A stretch of DNA of 33,614 bases from Arenicellales bacterium (GCA_030066885.1 JASJAT010000027.1:1-33614), one strand, 5' to 3'. Positions 1 through 7,733 are shown, numbered from the stretch's first letter. Numbers and translations: made by a program. The notes: generated by a model not told the origin, from the sequence alone.

Positions 1-286
1 CTCTCTCTTTTTGAATACTGTTAACGCGTTTGATGCGGGCTATCCCCCACAAAATGGTTAATAGAATAAGTACCCCGAGAGAACCGTATACTACCAGCGC
101 AGAAGGTATAGCCAGCCACAAAACAAACAGGCCAAGAACAACTAAGGTGCCTATGTAGAAAAAGATTCGATCATCCAAATTAGCAACACTCCATTTATGA
201 TGCTTTTGAAGTCCTTCGCCTTGCTTTGACTGGGCCTGTGCTGCTGCTATTTGTGCCTGCGATATGCTTTGTTCTGGATCGGACAT
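1..286 (-). CDS. Small two-TM membrane protein, 3' part cut by window edge
   Basis: The reading frame is open from an ATG at 286 down to base 1, so at least 95 residues are present and the C-terminus lies outside the window. A GAGGAA Shine-Dalgarno element sits about 9 nt upstream of the ATG. The first 30 residues are hydrophilic and rich in Gln and Ala. Two hydrophobic helices follow (about residues 42-60 and 62-82), and then a basic stretch begins (ARIKRVN). This gives an inner-membrane protein with a short periplasmic or cytoplasmic turn between the helices. I do not recognise a family. It is co-oriented with the CPBP protease gene 97 bp upstream and could share its transcript. Confidence 0.7.
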   Translation of the reverse strand, partial: MSDPEQSISQAQIAAAQAQSKQGEGLQKHHKWSVANLDDRIFFYIGTLVVLGLFVLWLAIPSALVVYGSLGVLILLTILWGIARIKRVNSIQKER

Positions 287-383
287 GACTGAAATTCCTC
301 ACCTTACTGTATCCGAAGACTCTAGAGACAACTCACACGCAAAAACTATACGCTCGTTGCATCGATTATTGAACGACTGGGGC

Positions 384-938
384 CTATGTCGCATCCGGGA
401 CCCAGTATCTCAGGTACAAAAGCGCAAAGAGGTCATAAATAAAGTGGAGTTGAACGGGAACCAGCAGGCTATCAAACATCTGGTAAAGGATTCCTATATA
501 GATCCCCATGATTGTGGCAACTACGGCATAAATGGGTGTTATCAGGTGGGCCAAACCAAACAAAATGCTTGCCGGTAAGATGCCTAGTTGAGTCTGAATC
601 ACTCCGCGAAAGAGCATTTCCTCGGCAATACCTGCAATCAGTGATATCGCGATAAGATCCAGGATGCGTGCTTGTGAAAATACAACCTGCAGGGTCAGTA
701 GCGTTTTCTGAAGTGAACCTATCCAAGAGATCCGGCTAGCTTGGCGAGACAGCGACCACACAAATAAGGCTGCAGGCAATACAGCAGCCAGTGAACCCAC
801 AGCCACATCCCTTCCAAGATCGTAGGACACGGGCAAAAGATTGATGTCCAACCATAGGGCGAGCAACACAGCGAGCACTAAGACCGCGCCTTCCGCCAGC
901 AACGCGATAGTTAGAAGCCGGATACGCGATATAGGCAT
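384..938 (-). CDS. CPBP family intramembrane metalloprotease (CAAX/Abi type)
   Basis: The 184-residue protein is dominated by hydrophobic helices. It carries the diagnostic CPBP motifs: a Glu-Glu pair with Arg four residues on (E106, E107, R111 in EEMLFRG), then the FGLAH motif with H131, and H165 near the last helix. In this family these residues coordinate the metal or catalytic water inside the membrane. Members cleave prenylated or other membrane peptides, and many bacterial ones act in bacteriocin immunity or membrane-linked regulation. The substrate here cannot be told. The frame extends up to 986, but the ATG at 938 starts a typical hydrophobic N-terminus (MPISRIRLL), so I chose it. 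Confidence 0.88.
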   Translation of the reverse strand: MPISRIRLLTIALLAEGAVLVLAVLLALWLDINLLPVSYDLGRDVAVGSLAAVLPAALFVWSLSRQASRISWIGSLQKTLLTLQVVFSQARILDLIAISLIAGIAEEMLFRGVIQTQLGILPASILFGLAHLITPIYAVVATIMGIYIGILYQMFDSLLVPVQLHFIYDLFALLYLRYWVPDAT

Positions 939-1129
939 GTTGAAAAACGATACAGATGTCGGCCAGTGTTGTTCACCGACGTGCAAAGAGGCACCGCTTT
1001 CACGACCGGATGCCGCCCAGGCACGACGCCGGGATTGTGGGTGAGGAGCCTTGTGTCCTTATTGATGTCACCGGTTTTGGCCAACACAATGACATAGCTC
1101 AAACATATACAGGCTCGAGAATGGGCCCA

Positions 1130-1654
1130 TTAACTCAATTTTGAGCCTGATTCTTCATTTAAAAAGGCAGGGCACTCCCCTTTTTGTGCCTGTAGATACC
1201 ATTTCTCAAATAGTGAACAGCGGGAATCCCCCTCTGGCGGTGCCCAGTTAGCAAAATCCTTGTCGGTTGTCTTGATATATGGGCCCGGTTTAACCTCAAA
1301 CAGAACCGTACCCGGCATGAGTGAAACTATCGTGTGCCATGTGTTGGACGGCACCTCGACTCCTCTTATTTCGCCCTCCGCCTCCAATTCCACGCGGTCA
1401 AGTACGCTCCCTTGATCATCAAAAATGAGTACTGCGGCGGTTCCGCGCAATACTACAAACAATTCCCAACGACCTACCTCCGTATGTCGGTGTGGTTGAA
1501 CATAGGTTCCCGGCTCAAAAGCGTTACAGAGGCGCTGAACGGGATCGTCGAGAGAAGGGTGTAGGTTATGGTTTTTGCGCAAACGAGGGGACAGACTGGC
1601 CTGTGTGCTTAAATTGGTTAACAGTTGATCAGTGATTATATTGAGTTTGGACAT
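1130..1654 (-). CDS. WbuC family cupin-fold metalloprotein
   Basis: This is a 174-residue cupin. Residues 1-40 match the usual WbuC N-terminus (an ITDQLL start followed by SPRLRKNHNLH). The cupin metal motif follows: PHRHTEVGRWE gives H55, H57 and E64, and the second cupin motif gives H107 (TWHTI). WbuC genes are often found near O-antigen or sugar-nucleotide genes, but none is seen here, so the role is unknown. The frame continues up to 1708. The ATG at 1654 fits the family's start, although its Shine-Dalgarno is weak. The 1708 start would add 18 polar residues and has a GGAAGG element upstream. Confidence 0.85.
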   Translation of the reverse strand: MSKLNIITDQLLTNLSTQASLSPRLRKNHNLHPSLDDPVQRLCNAFEPGTYVQPHRHTEVGRWELFVVLRGTAAVLIFDDQGSVLDRVELEAEGEIRGVEVPSNTWHTIVSLMPGTVLFEVKPGPYIKTTDKDFANWAPPEGDSRCSLFEKWYLQAQKGECPAFLNEESGSKLS

Positions 1655-1917
1655 AAGATTTGTACGTGCTTGGTTACAGGTTCTTTCTCCTGCCATGTTA
1701 GTAGCCATACTGAAACCGGCCTTCCCACCACAATTTTACGTTCATTTCTGACCGATTAAACCAGTTGGATACTAATAGCGTGAGTGACTCTTGTGTCGAC
1801 AAAACCGGTTTAGGTTAACCGTGACCAAGGTGTGAACACGATTGTGACCGGCGTACACATCCCCTTCACTCAGTAGTCGGCAAAGTTAGTAGCACTCTCA
1901 AATCTAAAGGCAACACG

Positions 1918-2325
1918 ATGCAAAACCTTAAACGGCTCGTTTCTGCAACACTACAATTCACTTTGATATTTTCGAGTGTACAGTTGGCTCACGCTCAAGA
2001 CCGCTCCGGTGGAATACAATTCAAACCTGATCGATTAAGCTTTGGCACTGCGAGTGTCACGGTTTGTCGGCCGAAAAAAATTGAAGCGACTAACCTGACG
2101 ATGACGGCCATTTCAAACCCGGAATTCAGGGTGGTCGATTCGAAGGCCTTTAAAGTTCAGAGCCGTTTTAAATGTCCCGATCCGTTAGAGCCAGGTGAAA
2201 CTTGCCGAGGATATATCAACTTCTGTCCGCCATATTACGAAGTATATGAGGGAACACTTGTCTTCACCGGCAGCGAACAAAAAATCCCCATGACTGGTGA
2301 GGGACGGTCTAGCAATCAAGAATGA
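1918..2325 (+). CDS. Secreted four-Cys protein resembling an ASH/choice-of-anchor beta-sandwich domain
   Basis: The 135-residue protein has a clear Sec signal peptide, with a likely cut after AHA at residue 26. The mature part is a single small beta domain. A PLEPGETC motif, then an F-x-P segment (NFCPPYYE), then a GTLVFTG strand resemble choice-of-anchor D / ASH-type repeats, which are immunoglobulin-like modules of periplasmic or surface proteins. Cysteines at 50, 86, 96 and 103 could form two disulfides, consistent with export. An AAAGG element lies about 8 nt before the ATG. The gene stands alone. Its precise role is unknown and the family match is by motif only. Confidence 0.7.
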   Translation: MQNLKRLVSATLQFTLIFSSVQLAHAQDRSGGIQFKPDRLSFGTASVTVCRPKKIEATNLTMTAISNPEFRVVDSKAFKVQSRFKCPDPLEPGETCRGYINFCPPYYEVYEGTLVFTGSEQKIPMTGEGRSSNQE

Positions 2326-2337
2326 AAATACCCGTCC

Positions 2338-2355
2338 GCTGACACCTTAGTCAGC
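2338..2355. terminator. Hairpin just after the secreted-protein gene
   Basis: GCTGAC (2338-2343) and GTCAGC (2350-2355) form a perfect 6-bp stem with a 6-nt loop, 13 nt beyond the stop codon at 2325. No T-run follows on the plus strand, so this is at best a weak or Rho-assisted terminator. Confidence 0.35.
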
Positions 2356-2415
2356 CGATTATTCGTAGACTTCTGGATATACGGTGACCACAACTAACTG
2401 ATACGGTGAGGTCTA

Positions 2416-2445
2416 TCGTATAGTCAAAGTGGGGACACTATACGA
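2416..2445. promoter_or_regulatory. 8-bp inverted repeat in the 2326-2673 gap
   Basis: TCGTATAG (2416-2423) and CTATACGA (2438-2445) are perfect inverted copies separated by 14 nt. The gap between the genes ending at 2325 and starting at 2674 is 348 bp and otherwise shows nothing recognisable. The arms could be an operator or an RNA hairpin in the leader of the lipoprotein gene. Confidence 0.3.
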
Positions 2446-2673
2446 GGAGTTACACCGGTTCAGGTGGGCTTGTGCACGGTACTGTTAATGATTGGTCCAG
2501 ACAATCATAAGAACAACGATCACAGCGCGCGCCAAAACTAATGCCAATCCATCCGAGATAATCCACTTAAAGCAACGCCTTTTATGTTTCAACCATTGGG
2601 CCGGTCAAGCTCATATCAGATTGATCATGGCATGCATATGAGCTATGGTCGCGATCCAAAAAGAGGTCTGAGA

Positions 2674-3327
2674 ATGTCAGTTATTGGTGCGCGCCTTACA
2701 AACCTGCTGTTGGCAATACTGATCATGCTGGTTATCACCGGTTGTGATCAGATCGAAAACTTGACGAGCGGTGGCGGCAGCGAGAAGAAAACCCCGACAC
2801 AGTCCGCCTCTGGGACTATCGCCGACAATGGCGAGTCGGGGGAGACGAAGGATGAAGGTGCCGGCGTGGAAACCGCTGCAGAGGGCTCCAACTCATCGGT
2901 TGATGACGCCTCAGACGAGAACAACGTTCTTGCGGAAGCGAGTGTGGAAGAGGACTCCGAGGACGAAAACTCCAAGTCCGATGAATCGTCGAATCCATAC
3001 GCACACCGTAATGTGGAGCAGTATCCGCGCCTGCCCAGCAACGTGACCTGGAAGCCGATCTCTGCCTCGTCCGGGGGCAACCTGACTATCATCCTCTGGG
3101 GCCGCGGTGGTGGCGAGAAGAACTACGAGAAAGGTTCACTCCGGATCGAGTACAACGGGGGGGTGAAGTATCCGGTTAAGGAGGGGCCCCGCCATGACGG
3201 CGCCCCGAGGTTTTTGTTCGACGTACAGGGCGGGTGGTTCGAGGGCAAAGATCCCGTTCTATTCTGGAATCTCGGTGCCAATCGCATCGTGCATCCGGAG
3301 CGCCGACAGGGCAAGAACGAGGAGTAG
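2674..3327 (+). CDS. Lipoprotein with a long acidic Ser/Glu-rich linker and a small C-terminal domain
   Basis: The ATG at 2674 is preceded by AAGAGG and begins a typical lipoprotein signal: a hydrophobic helix followed by the lipobox ITGC with lipidated Cys24. The frame is open further upstream to 2584, but that part lacks signal character. Residues about 30-110 are a low-complexity linker dominated by Glu, Asp, Ser and Ala. Residues about 115-217 look folded (Trp, Tyr and Gly rich, with a GGNLTIILWGRGGG segment). Asp at position +2 after the Cys (CDQ) would favour inner-membrane retention under E. coli rules. The G+C is noticeably higher than the flanks. No family recognised. Confidence 0.72.
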   Translation: MSVIGARLTNLLLAILIMLVITGCDQIENLTSGGGSEKKTPTQSASGTIADNGESGETKDEGAGVETAAEGSNSSVDDASDENNVLAEASVEEDSEDENSKSDESSNPYAHRNVEQYPRLPSNVTWKPISASSGGNLTIILWGRGGGEKNYEKGSLRIEYNGGVKYPVKEGPRHDGAPRFLFDVQGGWFEGKDPVLFWNLGANRIVHPERRQGKNEE

Positions 3328-3749
3328 GTCCTCTACCCAGACGGAGTCAGAATCTCAGATGGCCGCATCCTGTCCCGGGGTGGCTACTTAGATGTTAGCA
3401 GCAACTTGCAGTTTGGTTTATGGGCACTAAATTAATCACCGCGTGGTTAGAGCGTGAGTACCACAAGCCCCATATTTACCAAGACGACCAATATCCAACC
3501 ACTTTTAACGTCTTTACCCGTGGCTCCGTGTTCTGCTGGATCGTATTTATCGTAAGTGGTTTGCATGGCGATCACCTACTGTCTTCTATGGTATCTATAT
3601 GTTCCCATATCAATCTTTATAAAGATGTGATTTTCATCACAAGCACGATTGAATACCTGAGTGATTTAGTCGGGTGAAATCACCGAAGGGGAAGTGTATA
3701 TTGTGTTGCTGCTCGGGAGTACGATAACTAACAAGAGAGAGGGTTGTTT
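3328..3749. other. 422-bp non-coding stretch before the micro-ORF pair
   Basis: An 85-codon frame at 3420-3677 has no Shine-Dalgarno and no family features, and I treat it as chance. What the stretch does hold is a perfect CRP-type box (3626-3641), an inverted repeat GTGATTT/AAATCAC (3661-3667 and 3677-3683) and a TATATT -10-like hexamer (3697-3702). This suggests a regulatory region driving the ORF that starts at 3750. Confidence 0.5.
3626..3641. promoter_or_regulatory. Consensus CRP/Vfr-type cAMP-receptor binding site
   Basis: The 16-mer TGTGATTTTCATCACA matches the CRP consensus TGTGA-N6-TCACA at every conserved base and is a perfect 6-bp-arm palindrome. Its centre (3633.5) lies about 64 bp upstream of a TATATT hexamer at 3697-3702 and 116 bp upstream of the ATG at 3750, which is compatible with activation from an upstream (class I-like) position. 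It is the only full match I found by eye in the window. Confidence 0.6.
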
Positions 3750-3866
3750 ATGGCCTGTATCCTGGAGTTCAGCCGTATTCCACGCTCCTTATCGATTAAT
3801 TCAGTTACCCAAGGCCTTATCGCCAAGAGGTTTGGATTAGGTGCGATAAGCTTCGCCGACCTATGA
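3750..3866 (+). CDS. 38-residue micro-ORF translationally coupled to the DRR-motif protein gene
   Basis: An ATG at 3750 is preceded by a strong purine run, GAGAGAGGG, about 7 nt upstream. The frame runs 38 codons (starting MACILEFSR) and stops at TGA 3864-3866. That stop overlaps the ATG of the next small gene as ATGA, a classic coupling arrangement. The downstream gene lacks its own Shine-Dalgarno, so ribosomes finishing this ORF may be what start it. The peptide itself matches nothing I know and could be a leader whose translation matters more than its product. An alternative is that the pair reflects one ancestral gene split by a frameshift. Confidence 0.45.
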   Translation: MACILEFSRIPRSLSINSVTQGLIAKRFGLGAISFADL

Positions 3867-4039
3867 ACCAGTTTATTAGACGATCTCGAATAGATCGTCG
3901 TTCTGGCGTCGACAGGCGGCAGTCTAATGATCTATTGTATTTTGCGGGTGGAGGCATCGAACACCGAACTCGTGCTGAAAGGCGCAAGCTAGATGAGAGG
4001 CGAGTAAATTGGGGGCGACCTGGATTGACGAATCTCTAA
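3863..4039 (+). CDS. Small DRR/ERR-repeat protein (conserved short Arg-rich family)
   Basis: The 58-residue product is built of repeated Asp/Glu-Arg-Arg motifs: RIDRRSGVDRR, then a central LLYFAGGGIEHR, then AERRKLDERR, ending near VNWGRPG. This order (DRR repeats, a YF-x-x-GG-x-E segment, then ERR repeats and a Trp) matches a widespread but functionally uncharacterised family of short proteobacterial proteins. Its conserved segments make it much more likely real than its length suggests. No signal peptide or TM segment is present, so it is presumably cytoplasmic, and the charge pattern suits binding nucleic acid or a protein partner. The ATG overlaps the stop of the 38-codon ORF by four bases and has no Shine-Dalgarno of its own. 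Confidence 0.72.
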   Translation: MNQFIRRSRIDRRSGVDRRQSNDLLYFAGGGIEHRTRAERRKLDERRVNWGRPGLTNL

Positions 4040-4228
4040 CCCCATGAGCAATCCCCCTCCCCCACGGGTGGACTTATGGCGGTCGAACACTGCGGCAGAT
4101 CTCTTCATAGGGCAGCCATTCCATCAGTCTACGAGGTGATCTCGATCAAACCGTGGATCCAGCGACTATGCTAGTTTTGATTAATATCTTTTACAATTGT
4201 CGAATCATCCTAGATTTGGAGGTAAGCG

Positions 4229-4741
4229 ATGAATACCCAACGGAAATCTCCCAGACAACTTCTAACGCTTTTAGCAATTTTCATTGCGTTTTGCTCGGCG
4301 GCACCAGTTATTGCCGGCGATATTGAAAAGCAGGGTGATTCCTATTTCATCCGGCTACCGGCCTCCCTTGACTATGTGGAAGTAGTCGATCAACTGAAAA
4401 ACGAAATAATGGGGGCCAACTGGGAAATCGTGCATGTTCAGAATATTGACGACGGTTTGAACAAAACCTATGGCCTGAATATTCAGAATAAGGTTATTTC
4501 AGTGTGCCAATCCCAGTACCTTTCTCAGGCTATCAGTGACGATCCGATGATCTCGTTGATCGTACCGTGTCGTTTCACGGCGTTTCGGGATCCCGAGTCG
4601 AATGAAATCATAATCGGCTTCGCCGATCCTGCTGCGGAAGCCAGGGCCATCGGCATCAAAAAAGCCGCTGCGGCAGAAGTGGCCGCGAAAGAATTACAAG
4701 AGGTGTTGAACTCAATGCTGACTCTATATGGCGAAGAGTAA
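4229..4741 (+). CDS. Periplasmic DUF302 family protein
   Basis: The 170-residue protein begins with a signal peptide (basic MNTQRKSPRQ, a hydrophobic helix at about 11-29, likely cut near VIAG). The mature part carries a DUF302-like core: a strand with IQNKVISVCQ, a helix, then a second strand motif LIVPCRF with Cys114. This is the layout in which DUF302 proteins place their conserved Cys-Pro/Pro-Cys segments. The C-terminal third is an Ala/Glu-rich helix. DUF302 has no settled function; members occur in periplasmic and redox or sulfur contexts. A strong GGAGGT Shine-Dalgarno 6 nt before the ATG fixes the start. The gene stands alone. Confidence 0.78.
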   Translation: MNTQRKSPRQLLTLLAIFIAFCSAAPVIAGDIEKQGDSYFIRLPASLDYVEVVDQLKNEIMGANWEIVHVQNIDDGLNKTYGLNIQNKVISVCQSQYLSQAISDDPMISLIVPCRFTAFRDPESNEIIIGFADPAAEARAIGIKKAAAAEVAAKELQEVLNSMLTLYGEE

Positions 4742-4893
4742 TGAATTCATGAGATGAGTTTTACACGGAGTTGGGTACGCGTTTGCGGTTACCTTCCCTA
4801 TAGCAACGGGTTATGAAATTCCCCTTCAAATTACATCTATTGCAAACTAGAAAAAGACACCAACCGTAACACCTATTCTTGATTTCAGGTTCC

Positions 4894-5949
4894 TTAGCTT
4901 ATATTCCGTAGCGAGCTTGGAAGCTGGTCCGCGGGGTCCGGTCGTCCTACGGCGGCCCAGCGTCTCTGCATCTCAGGGTCGTCGTCGGTGCGTATTCGGG
5001 GCAAGTCATCATTGATGTCCAGCCAGGGCACCTGGCTTTCAACACCGTAATGCGCGGTAGGTGGGAAGTCTGCGAGATTATCCATAGCCCCGAGCCGAAT
5101 TGAGTAATAGTCCCCCTCATCCGGGGCGTAGTGGTTGGTGAACAAGGTCGTGCCACAGTTGCCACAAAATCCACGTTCCCCGATCAACGAGGATGTGTAC
5201 ATCTTGGGCTCATCGCCAAAGAATCGAACTGCTGCCTTTTGGTATACCGCCGCTGCATTGAGTGGTGCACCAGTTGCCAGCTGACAGAATCTGCAGTGAC
5301 AGTATGCAACCAAAATCGGTTCTTCAAAAGTTTCGAATCTCACCCCACGGCATAAACACCCGCCCGTTGCTAGGGGCTTTTTCTTCGCACTTGTAAGGTA
5401 GGGCCACCCAGGTTGATCCTCACCACCTGACTGGAGATTGGCGAATCTAGTCTGATATATGCGCACCGGCTGAGCAATGTTCTTCAACTTACGATGTCCT
5501 AAGTCGTCGAAAACTTGGTCGGTCTTTCCGGCTATCTGTTCATACACCGCACCAGAAATACACACATTGCCCGGTTCGGCCAGCTCTTGAATTCTCGCAG
5601 CCAGATTAACCCCATCCCCATAAATATCGTCACGGTCGTGAATCACTTCACCAAGATTAACACCGACCCTGAAAAGGAATCGTTCTTCCTCAGGAATGCC
5701 CATGTTCTGTTCAGACATCTGGCGTTGAAACTCAACGGCAGTTGCTACAGCTTCGGTGACACTTTTGAACTCCCCCAAGATGGCATCCCCAGCTTCATGA
5801 ATTTTCTGACCACCGTGTTTTTCGATTAGGGAGGTTAGTAGGTTAAGGCTTATATCCAGCTGCTTGTGGGTTTTCTCTTCATCATATCCGGTAAGTCGAC
5901 TATAGCCGGCCACGTCAGCGTAAAGAATAGCTGCGAGATGTCGCTCCAT
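4894..5949 (-). CDS. Class III nucleotidyl cyclase fused to a GFA-type zinc domain
   Basis: The 351-residue protein joins two domains. Residues 1-170 are a class III adenylate/guanylate cyclase homology domain. Metal aspartates D12 (YADVAGYS) and D55 (EAGDAILGEF) and the N115/R119 pair (GVNLAARI) are present, but the position usually held by the substrate-selecting Lys is H51. After a short linker, residues 196-315 match the glutathione-dependent formaldehyde-activating (GFA) fold, with all zinc cysteines: CLC (198, 200), CHCRFC (217, 219, 222) and CGNC (262, 265). GFA proteins bind zinc and are linked to S-hydroxymethyl-glutathione formation. Fusion to a cyclase suggests a sensor or effector rather than a plain enzyme. 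GGAGG lies 7 nt before the ATG. The gene has no co-oriented neighbour close by. Confidence 0.9.
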   Translation of the reverse strand: MERHLAAILYADVAGYSRLTGYDEEKTHKQLDISLNLLTSLIEKHGGQKIHEAGDAILGEFKSVTEAVATAVEFQRQMSEQNMGIPEEERFLFRVGVNLGEVIHDRDDIYGDGVNLAARIQELAEPGNVCISGAVYEQIAGKTDQVFDDLGHRKLKNIAQPVRIYQTRFANLQSGGEDQPGWPYLTSAKKKPLATGGCLCRGVRFETFEEPILVAYCHCRFCQLATGAPLNAAAVYQKAAVRFFGDEPKMYTSSLIGERGFCGNCGTTLFTNHYAPDEGDYYSIRLGAMDNLADFPPTAHYGVESQVPWLDINDDLPRIRTDDDPEMQRRWAAVGRPDPADQLPSSLRNIS

Positions 5950-6154
5950 TTTTAACCTCCGGTGGGGATTGAAATTTAGATTAACAGTAGGATCCCAAAC
6001 AGTCCATCTAACTTTCAGAACAGTTGATTAGATGTCTGTACGGAGTCGACTCTGGCTGCGACGCAACAGGCTTAGGTTAGATCTACGGCTATTAATATGC
6101 TCCCCGGCGAATTAAACTTTCTTCGAGATTAAACCAGTACCAGAAATCATCCCC

Positions 6155-6802
6155 ATGACTTATCGCCTCTACTATGCAGATGACAGTGCCGCAATGGGTG
6201 TCCGAGTTGTCCTCGAGGAGATCCAGGCTGCCTACGAGTTGATACCCACCAGTATCTCAATGGATTCGCCGCGCGATCCGGAAGTGCTTGCACTGAATCC
6301 CAATGGCTGGATACCCATCTTGTTGTGGGAGAAAGGTGTAATTTACGAATGCGGTGCTATTACAACGTTTCTATGTGATCGTCACCCGCAAAATCAGTTG
6401 GCCCCTGGTATGGATGACGCCGAACGAGGTGTTTTCCTTCAATGGCTGTTCTTCTTCTCAAGCTCCCTACAGAATGCATATCAAATGTCTTATTACCCGT
6501 GGCGATTTTGTGATACCAAAGAAGATGAAGCCAGCGTCAAACGTCGCTCGGTTACACGGCTGCGTGAGTTGTGGAAAGTGGTCGACGACGCTATTGGTGA
6601 AAACGACTGGTTGTTGGGTAAACGCTTCAGTGCGGTGGATGTTTATCTTTTTATGCTGACCACTTGGTTGTCGGAGTCCCTCGACCACCCTTCAGTCGAT
6701 TCGTTCGCCAATGTAAACAGAGTTGCAACAAACACCATGCAACGCCCTTCAGTCCAACTCGTCTATCAGGCCTACATAGACGAGGTTTGCACCGGACAGT
6801 GA
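6155..6802 (+). CDS. Glutathione S-transferase family protein
   Basis: The 215-residue length and two-domain layout are typical of soluble GSTs. The N-terminal thioredoxin-like half has the YYADDSAAMGVRVVLEE helix start, the cis-Pro in WIPIL (P54) and the glutathione-contact turn YECGAIT at 64-70, where Cys66 replaces the usual Ser of the ES pair. The C-terminal half is all-helical with an NDWLLGKRFSAVDVYLF segment, matching the conserved GST N-capping box (S-x-x-D). The protein should bind glutathione; its electrophile is unknown. It lies divergently next to the cyclase-GFA gene, whose GFA domain is also glutathione-linked, across a 205-bp shared upstream region. There is no clear Shine-Dalgarno. 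Confidence 0.88.
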   Translation: MTYRLYYADDSAAMGVRVVLEEIQAAYELIPTSISMDSPRDPEVLALNPNGWIPILLWEKGVIYECGAITTFLCDRHPQNQLAPGMDDAERGVFLQWLFFFSSSLQNAYQMSYYPWRFCDTKEDEASVKRRSVTRLRELWKVVDDAIGENDWLLGKRFSAVDVYLFMLTTWLSESLDHPSVDSFANVNRVATNTMQRPSVQLVYQAYIDEVCTGQ

Positions 6803-6943
6803 CGCTATTCTCAGTACTCCCAAGGCAAATGACGTAAGAAATCTATGACGTCCGGTTACACTACCACCGTTGCCCATGCCCTTCTAATCTTGCCAACGCT
6901 GCTGAGCACATGATAGATAAGGACCTTTTATAGGAGTGCATTC

Positions 6944-7534
6944 ATGCCATTGTCGTCGACCGTTGCCAGACAGCTATGTACAAAAGCGGAACTTCAGCTC
7001 TTTAAGGAAAGTCTAGCTCGCAACGTCAAGAATTTAGATACGAGGTCTTTAAAAGCGCGATTAGCACGTGCTCGTAAGCTTCGCGATAAATATTTCAGCT
7101 TAGCGCATCAACAGGATCGAGAAATCCGCGGCAAACAACCACCGCGTCGAAGTCGAGTTGTGCGAGGAAATGAAAACACGCGAAAGAAAGCACAACTTTT
7201 CCAGGAAGCTCTTGCGCGATTTGAGAAGCGCCAAAAGGAATTGGAAGCGGCGTCTGCTGCATCAACGAAAAGTCGAGCAAAAAAGAAACCTGTTAAAAAG
7301 ACGAGTCGCAAAAACACTGCTAATGCGGTCAGTAAAACTACGAAGAAAAAGAAGACAGCCGCCAAAAGAAAGCAGGTTGCAAAAAGCAAAAAGACAAATC
7401 CAGACTCAGGGAAAGCTCTACGAGTATCAGCCAAGGCTAAACGGTCGCGTTTTACTGCAGCAGGACAGACCCGGATACAAAAGCACATGTCCGCACAAAA
7501 CCGTCGGCGGCAGGCGAAACGCGATTCCCGATAA
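6944..7534 (+). CDS. Basic protein with a conserved N-terminal helical domain and histone-H1-like tail
   Basis: Residues 1-105 form a helical domain (RQLCTKAELQLFKES, then ARKLRDKYFSLAHQQ, then NENTRKKAQLFQEALARFEKR) that I recognise as a conserved proteobacterial hypothetical. Residues about 106-196 are low-complexity Lys, Ala, Thr and Arg, similar to histone H1/AlgP-like tails and the bacterial AlgR3 family. The overall charge is strongly positive, so it probably binds DNA or RNA nonspecifically. The Lys-rich stretch is prone to length change by repeat slippage. AGGAG lies 8 nt before the ATG. A long frame in another phase (7158-7700) is a shadow. The function is not established. Confidence 0.72.
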   Translation: MPLSSTVARQLCTKAELQLFKESLARNVKNLDTRSLKARLARARKLRDKYFSLAHQQDREIRGKQPPRRSRVVRGNENTRKKAQLFQEALARFEKRQKELEAASAASTKSRAKKKPVKKTSRKNTANAVSKTTKKKKTAAKRKQVAKSKKTNPDSGKALRVSAKAKRSRFTAAGQTRIQKHMSAQNRRRQAKRDSR

Positions 7535-7733
7535 ACAGGACTTCCTCTCTACCGCCGATGGGCGAAACTATCCAATCGCACAATGGAGCACTTACCAGCC
7601 AGGTACTATCAGCTCTCTCCAAAGCAGATATTCAAGAAAACCCAACTTCCCAACCGGCCTCAGTGGCATGATGTTGATCAGTTTCAAACACCTTACCTAA
7701 AGGCTGTCCGCGATATATAGAGAAGAGTGGTGA

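Noticed and set aside
3420-3677. 85-codon plus-strand frame
   Set aside because: It has no Shine-Dalgarno, unusual composition and no family features, and it overlaps the CRP-type site and inverted repeats, so the stretch is better read as regulatory.
7158-7700. 180-codon frame in another phase over the basic protein
   Set aside because: It is an artefact of the Lys/Arg-rich codon composition of the gene at 6944-7534, which has a proper Shine-Dalgarno and a conserved domain.
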